A DNA stretch of 10,289 bases from Nanosynbacter sp. (GTDB lineage: Bacteria; Patescibacteriota; Saccharimonadia; Saccharimonadales; Saccharimonadaceae): NCBI GenBank assembly GCA_015257445.1, contig JABZKE010000010.1, positions 1 through 10,289 of the forward strand, in the 5' to 3' direction. The position numbers and the translations under genes are program-made. The first letter of the stretch is position 1; every line of letters begins with the position of its first letter. The notes beneath the pieces are model-generated. The model was not told the DNA's origin. It did no database searches and saw only the letters and a program-made list of their open reading frames with translations. Below are positions 6,216 to 10,289 of this stretch, piece by piece.

Positions 6216-6422
6216 ATGGCCTATAGTCATAAAAACAGCAAGGGAATTACCTACTACCTACACAAGTCAGAAGTAACCCTTCGCGGTGGTAAGCCACAAA
6301 CTATCTATTTCTTCACCAAGACTGAGAACAACCCTAAGGGTACCCCAGTTGATCTTCCAGAAGATCGCGTTGTCAACGAAAACCCACGCAACGGTTTCTT
6401 GACTCTTTCCAAGAAGAAATAA
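6216..6422 (+). CDS. Conserved-looking small basic protein, likely highly expressed
   Basis: A 68-aa protein starting MAYSHKNSKGITYYLH, preceded by a near-perfect SD (AAAGGAGGA, 6204-6212). It is basic, rich in Lys and Tyr/Phe, has no signal or membrane segment, and ends in a Lys-rich tail after ENPRNGFLTL. The alternating pattern (ITYYLH, EVTLRGG, QTIYFF) suggests a small beta-sheet fold. Codons are strongly tuned (AAG/AAC/ACC/GGT/CTT), unlike the AT-rich gene that follows. With a consensus promoter and its own terminator it forms a monocistronic, probably abundant product. I recall similar proteins of 60-70 aa with the YYLH...VTLRGG...NPRNGFLT pattern in CPR and some other bacteria, but with no known function. 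A nucleic-acid or ribosome-associated role is only a guess. Confidence 0.87.
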   Translation: MAYSHKNSKGITYYLHKSEVTLRGGKPQTIYFFTKTENNPKGTPVDLPEDRVVNENPRNGFLTLSKKK

Positions 6423-6441
6423 TCTTCAACCGATTACAAAG

Positions 6442-6469
6442 TCCCCTAACTCAAATTAGGGGATTTTTT
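6442..6469 (+). terminator. Intrinsic terminator after the 68-aa protein
   Basis: An 8-bp perfect GC-rich stem (TCCCCTAA 6442-6449 with TTAGGGGA 6456-6463), a 6-nt loop, and six T (6464-6469), starting 20 bp after the stop codon. Confidence 0.92.
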
Positions 6470-6534
6470 CTGCCAAATTTCAATATTTTGAACATAAATT
6501 TCCTAAATTTTCTCCCGCCATTCTGCTTATGCGG

Positions 6535-6543
6535 TGCTATAAT
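6535..6543 (+). promoter_or_regulatory. Extended -10 promoter of the surface-protein gene
   Basis: TGCTATAAT, a perfect TGNTATAAT. The predicted start is near 6550. No -35 match is seen. The leader carries GGGAGAG (6562-6568), 8 nt before the ATG at 6577, which selects that start over the upstream ATG at 6529, since 6529 would lie before the transcript begins. Confidence 0.68.
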
Positions 6544-6576
6544 CAATTTAATACAATTTTTGGGAGAGAATTTGTT

Positions 6577-6987
6577 ATGTTGGATGCTATTAAGCTCCTG
6601 TTTTGCCATTATCGCAAGTTTATTTTTATAACTATTTTTGCTGCAATTTTTAACTTAAATGTAGCAGGTCAGGCATCTGCCTATTCTATATCTATGTCAA
6701 TGGCTGATGGGGAATCAGGTATTTCGCTTGAAATTCCCTACACTTCCAGCGGTATGCAAAAAAATGAAACTAAACCAGAAAAACTTTCTAAGCTACTAAT
6801 TAATAGTAATAATGCTGCGGGATGGGAATTACATCTTGAGGCTAGTGATCTTGTTGCTGAAGGAACTAATCAAAAATTAACTCTCTATACTCAAGATACT
6901 CAATCTTGGGATTGGTCCATTCCATACTCACCAAATATCTGGGGAATTTGTTCCACTAAAAGTAAGGGACAATACAGCGACCTTTGA
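6577..6987 (+). CDS. N-terminal segment of BspA-like surface protein, up to the frameshift
   Basis: Starts at ATG 6577 with SD GGGAGAG. Residues 1-35 are a signal peptide: a basic start, a hydrophobic core FIFITIFAAIFNLNVAG, and cleavage after AxA in QASA|YS. The mature part (about residue 36 on) has Ser/Met-rich strands, then a NAAGWELHLEAS strand and LTLYTQD, then WSIPYSPNIWG. This resembles the non-repetitive beta-sandwich domain that often precedes repeats in secreted adhesins. Translation in this frame ends at TGA 6985-6987, only 136 codons after the start, with an implausible last stretch (ICSTKSKGQYSDL). The real continuation is in the +1 frame from about 6944. As the sequence stands, the product would be a short secreted fragment. 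Confidence 0.75.
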   Translation: MLDAIKLLFCHYRKFIFITIFAAIFNLNVAGQASAYSISMSMADGESGISLEIPYTSSGMQKNETKPEKLSKLLINSNNAAGWELHLEASDLVAEGTNQKLTLYTQDTQSWDWSIPYSPNIWGICSTKSKGQYSDL

Positions 6988-9900
6988 GTATTTTTTCAAT
7001 AAGGATAAAAATTATACAGCGATAAAAACCGGTATGCCTACAGATCCAGAAGGTTATGTTTATGAGTTTGGAATTTATACTCATACAAACGGTAATGCAC
7101 TTGGCGGTAATTATAAGGGTAGTTTAACTTTTTCTCTTCTTGCTAACGAGGAAACAACTACTAATTTTGTTAATGGCCGCACCTTTAATCGCATACTTCG
7201 TGAGGCTACTGGTGAAACTGATTCGCAAATTATAAATAATCCAGAAATTGAAGTTTCCGATATAACCAAAATTAAGCCGTTTACCTTTAGTAATAAGGCT
7301 CCAGAAAATGCAACAAAAACATTTAAAATTTCAACTGATGATTCTGAGCTTCCAACCTATCTTTCTACTGTTAAGGATGGAGAATTCTATTATCCAACAA
7401 TTTGGACGACGGCCAACCGTCTAGTTATTAACGAAGATTCCTCGTATATGTTCTCGGGTATTTCAACCAACATAAAGGGAATGTTTGATAACTGGAAAAA
7501 TATTGAATTTCGCGTAATTGATTTTTCCAAAGTCAAAAATTTTTCACATTTCTTTTATAAGCTAAATAAGAATTCTTCTGATTCTGAAGTTGTTTCGAGA
7601 AATCTGATGGATTTAATTGCACATAGTGACCCTATTAATCTTGATTCCATGTATGAAGAAAGTAAAATTTATAGTGCCTATATTAAACTTAATACCTCTA
7701 GTCCAGCCTCTACGCAGGCGATGTTTAAAAAGACTAAATACTCATTTACCGCAGAAGGGAATTTTCTTAAAAATAGCTCCAATCTAACTTCAACTTTTGA
7801 ATCATCGGCTACCAGTTTTAATTATAAAGATCTTGATGGTTTTGGTATTAATGCTACTACCACAAAGAGTATGTACAAGGATGCTAGTATGGAGGCACTC
7901 GATTTTTCAAAGTCTAATTTTGAAAAACTTACCAACACCGAAAGTATGTATGAAAATTTCGCTCAGGATTACTGGTCCAGAAATAAATTTAAGCTACCTA
8001 CTGCAAAAAATACTATTAAGCTTAACAATATGGCTAGAATGTTTGCGAATTTTAAAAGAGAAATTCCGCTAGATTTGTCCGTATTTAATACAGAAAATGT
8101 TACAAATATGAGTTATCTTTTTGGTAGTGATATTGATCAGCCAAGCTGGGATAATAGAGTAAACAACATTACAAAGGTGATTGTTGGCGACGGCTTCACT
8201 ACTAAAAATGTTACAAACATGGAGGGGATGTTCGCTGGATCCAAGGTTAGCAATACGCTTAACTTAATAAATAGCATTGATACATCGAAGGTAAAAAATA
8301 TGTCTCATTTTCTAGATACTAGTAGGGCTACGCGCGAAATTGTCCTAAAGGATGATTTCAATATTCAAAATGTTACAAATATGAGTTATATGTTTGCTAA
8401 TCACGCACCACTTGAAAAATTAGTTCTCGGTACCAACTTCGATACTAAAAATGTTACAAACATGGAAGGGATGTTTAGTAATAATGATGACCTTATCGTT
8501 TTAAATCTTGGTGATAAGTTTAATACCCGTAATGTTAATAACATGAAATCAATGTTTGATCGGTTATACGATCTAAAAAATCTTGACCTTGGAACTAAAT
8601 TTGATACCAGTAAGGTTACCGATATGTCTTACATGTTTAATTACTCAGATGATTTGGTCACACTAAACCTTGGTGACAAGTTTGATACTCGAAATGTTAA
8701 TAATATGGAATATATGTTTGCCGTAACTGCCAGCTTAAAATCTCTCGATTTTAAGGGGAATCTTGACACCCATAAAGTGACTAGTATGAGTCATATGTTT
8801 AATAGATCTGCTATCAGAGAACTTAACCTTGGCGCTAATTTTAATACTACATCTGTCACTAGTATGGCTAATATGTTTGAAAATAGTTCAATTACTAAAT
8901 TAACTCTCCCGATTAATATGGGTGATGCTCCATATCTCACTAATGTGGAAAATATGTTCAAGGGTTGCAGTGGCCTTGTATTGGTTAATCCATTTAATCT
9001 TGATACGAGACATGCTGTTAATATGGCTAGTATGTTCGAATCGGCATCTGCTAGTGCAAATAATGAATATAATTTTGGCGATAAGTTTGGTTTAAACGAG
9101 ACTACTAGCACTGAAAAAATGTTCTATAAGTCTGGTGCGAAAAAAATTAGTTTCACGCACTTTAATGCACCTAAAAATACTACTGCTCATCGAATGTTTG
9201 CCGAGTCCCTGGCTAGCGAAATCGTTATTCCAGAACTAAATATGCCAGAAGTTAAAGATATGTCATATATGTTCCATTCATCCCAAGTTCGCACACTTAA
9301 TTTACCTGAAGAAGTTAATACGCCTAAGTTGGAAAACATGTACTGGATGTTCCGTGATACGAATGAACTAGATTACATTAGTCATGTTAATTTTGATACT
9401 CGTGATGTTACGAATATGGAAGATCTTTTCGTCCGTGCTGGGACTAAGCGCAGAATTTTACCGGAGATTATTCTCGGTCCAAAATTTGTTCTAACCAAAG
9501 TCCAAATTACTAAGGGCATGTTTTATGATTCTCGCCCTAAACGAATTGTGTTCTCCAGTTTTAATGCCCCAGAACTAGTTAATATGGACCGCATGTTTAC
9601 CTATTGTAGTGTTCGAGATTTGGATTTATCTAATGACATTGATACTCCTAAGCTTGAAATTGCAGATCAATTATTTATGTACACTAGTAGTTTGACTAAA
9701 ATTAGCGAAATTAACTTTAGCTTTAATAAGGTTACTAATATGAATAGGGTATTTGCTTATATGGGTGCATCGAACAGTGAACTGGAAATTAGTATTGGTC
9801 CGAAATTTAATCCCTCAGAGGTGACAGATATGTCCGAATTATTTATCGGATCAAACATCAAAAACATCACCTTTGATTCATTTAATGTGCCAAAGCTTAA

Positions 9901-10289
9901 AACTATGAAGTCTATGTTCGCTAAATCTAATATTAAAAAGGTTAGCTTCACTACTTTTGATACTCCAAACTTGGAAACTATGGAGCGAATGTTTGAAGAA
10001 TCGAAAGTGCAAGAAGTTAATTTTCCTGATAACGCCAACACACCAAAGCTAGTCAGTATCTATGCGATGTTTAGTAAGGCGAACGGTTTTAGTGATGATT
10101 ATGACCTGAATCTCCCATTTAAAACTGAGAATCTTGAAAATATGGGCTACGCATTTTATTACTTTACGGGACAAAGCGTTAATTTATCGACCTTTAATAC
10201 TCATAAAGTCAGTAATCTTGAATATCTATTTAAGAGCAGCAAAGTTAAAGAAATTAATCTCGCCAATAAGAATTTTGAATCTGTAGTTA
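6944..10289 (+). CDS. BspA-like DUF285-repeat surface protein (frame-shifted body, partial at 3' end)
   Basis: This frame is open from 6881 and stays open for more than 1,100 codons to the window edge without a stop. It has no proper start (first ATG 7034, no SD), so it is the body of the secreted protein begun at 6577. It continues as GEFVPLKVRDNTATFEYFF, completes the N-terminal domain by about 7180, then passes a linker. From about 7470 to the edge there are about 35 copies of a 26-27-residue repeat of type FDTxxVTNMxxMFxxxxxLxxLxLGxx. This is the DUF285/BspA-like family (PF03382), a leucine-rich-repeat relative found on surface proteins and adhesins. The early copies (7470-8080) and late copies (9100-10289) are degenerate; 8090-8960 is regular. 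Cys is nearly absent. Likely role: extracellular binding, perhaps to a host bacterium, by inference. The C-terminal anchor lies outside the window. Confidence 0.88.
7470..10289 (+). repeat. Tandem DUF285-type protein repeats, about 35 units
   Basis: Protein-level tandem repeats with a period of about 78-81 bp in the regular core. The marker is the recurring Asn-Met-x-x-Met-Phe box (for example VTNMSYMF, VTNMEGMF, VNNMKSMF, VTDMSYMF, VTSMSHMF, VKDMSYMF). I counted about 35 such boxes, including degenerate ones (SHFF, LTSTF, ELF, YLF). The array continues beyond the window. Confidence 0.88.
8429..8752 (+). repeat. Tandem duplication of a two-repeat, 162-bp unit
   Basis: 8429-8590 and 8591-8752 each encode 54 residues (two 27-residue repeats) that align without a gap: first halves start GTNFDTKNVTNM and GTKFDTSKVTDM, second halves share LNLGDKF(N/D)TRNVNNM. 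The neighbouring repeats are less similar to either, so the pair looks like a recent doubling of two units. Confidence 0.72.

Noticed and set aside
6529..6576. ATG at 6529 as start of the surface protein
   Set aside because: It lies before the -10 box at 6538-6543 and has no SD, while ATG 6577 has GGGAGAG and begins a clean signal peptide.
6985..6987. TGA read as glycine (UGA recoding) to explain the broken surface gene
   Set aside because: Reading through this TGA meets TAA five codons on (7000-7002), and TGA stops the GNAT and murC genes at sensible ends.
7797..8072. 91-codon + frame within the repeat protein
   Set aside because: Out of frame with the continuous repeat frame; its sequence shows no repeat pattern or signal.
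8791..9111. 106-codon minus-strand frame in the repeats (likewise 9757-10041)
   Set aside because: Leu/Ile-rich antisense shadows of the DUF285 repeats, with no start signals.

Overview
The window looks like chromosome from a small-genome Patescibacteria/CPR bacterium, most likely a Candidatus Saccharibacteria (TM7) member. The grounds are compact genes on one strand, a short phosphotransacetylase, a compact MurC, a 68-residue protein of a type I recall from CPR genomes, and a very long BspA-like DUF285-repeat surface protein. TGA acts as a stop: it ends the GNAT and murC genes in a normal way. This argues against the UGA=Gly lineages (Gracilibacteria, SR1). The taxonomic call is inference; no rRNA or other marker is present.

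Layout, all on the + strand. 1-207: end of, or a small, membrane protein of unknown function. 194-1101: a self-contained unit with an extended -10 promoter, a leader ORF with its own SD, a coiled-coil protein with a small C-terminal domain, and an intrinsic terminator. 1113-1907: pta, whose TATAAT lies so close to the ATG that the mRNA should be leaderless. 1911-5296: an operon of glmM-family hexosamine mutase, GNAT acetyltransferase and murC, with a 4-bp ATGA overlap between the last two. 5297-6065: a bitopic membrane protein whose promoter overlaps the murC stop codon. 6159-6469: a monocistronic unit for a 68-aa basic protein with the best promoter, SD and terminator of the window. 6538 to the right edge: a secreted giant protein with about 35 DUF285-type repeats, interrupted by an apparent frameshift near 6941-6944 and running off the window.

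Together the central genes serve cell-envelope precursor synthesis (GlcN-6-P to GlcN-1-P, and UDP-MurNAc to UDP-MurNAc-L-Ala) and acetyl-CoA/acetyl-phosphate exchange. The right third is a visibly AT-richer surface locus, plausibly for adhesion to a host cell. No tRNA, rRNA, CRISPR array, IS element or convincing minus-strand gene was seen. The most interesting points are the frameshifted, internally duplicating repeat protein, the leaderless promoters, the leader ORF upstream of the AGG-rich coiled-coil gene, the GNAT gene inside an amino-sugar/peptidoglycan operon, and the strongly driven 68-aa protein.
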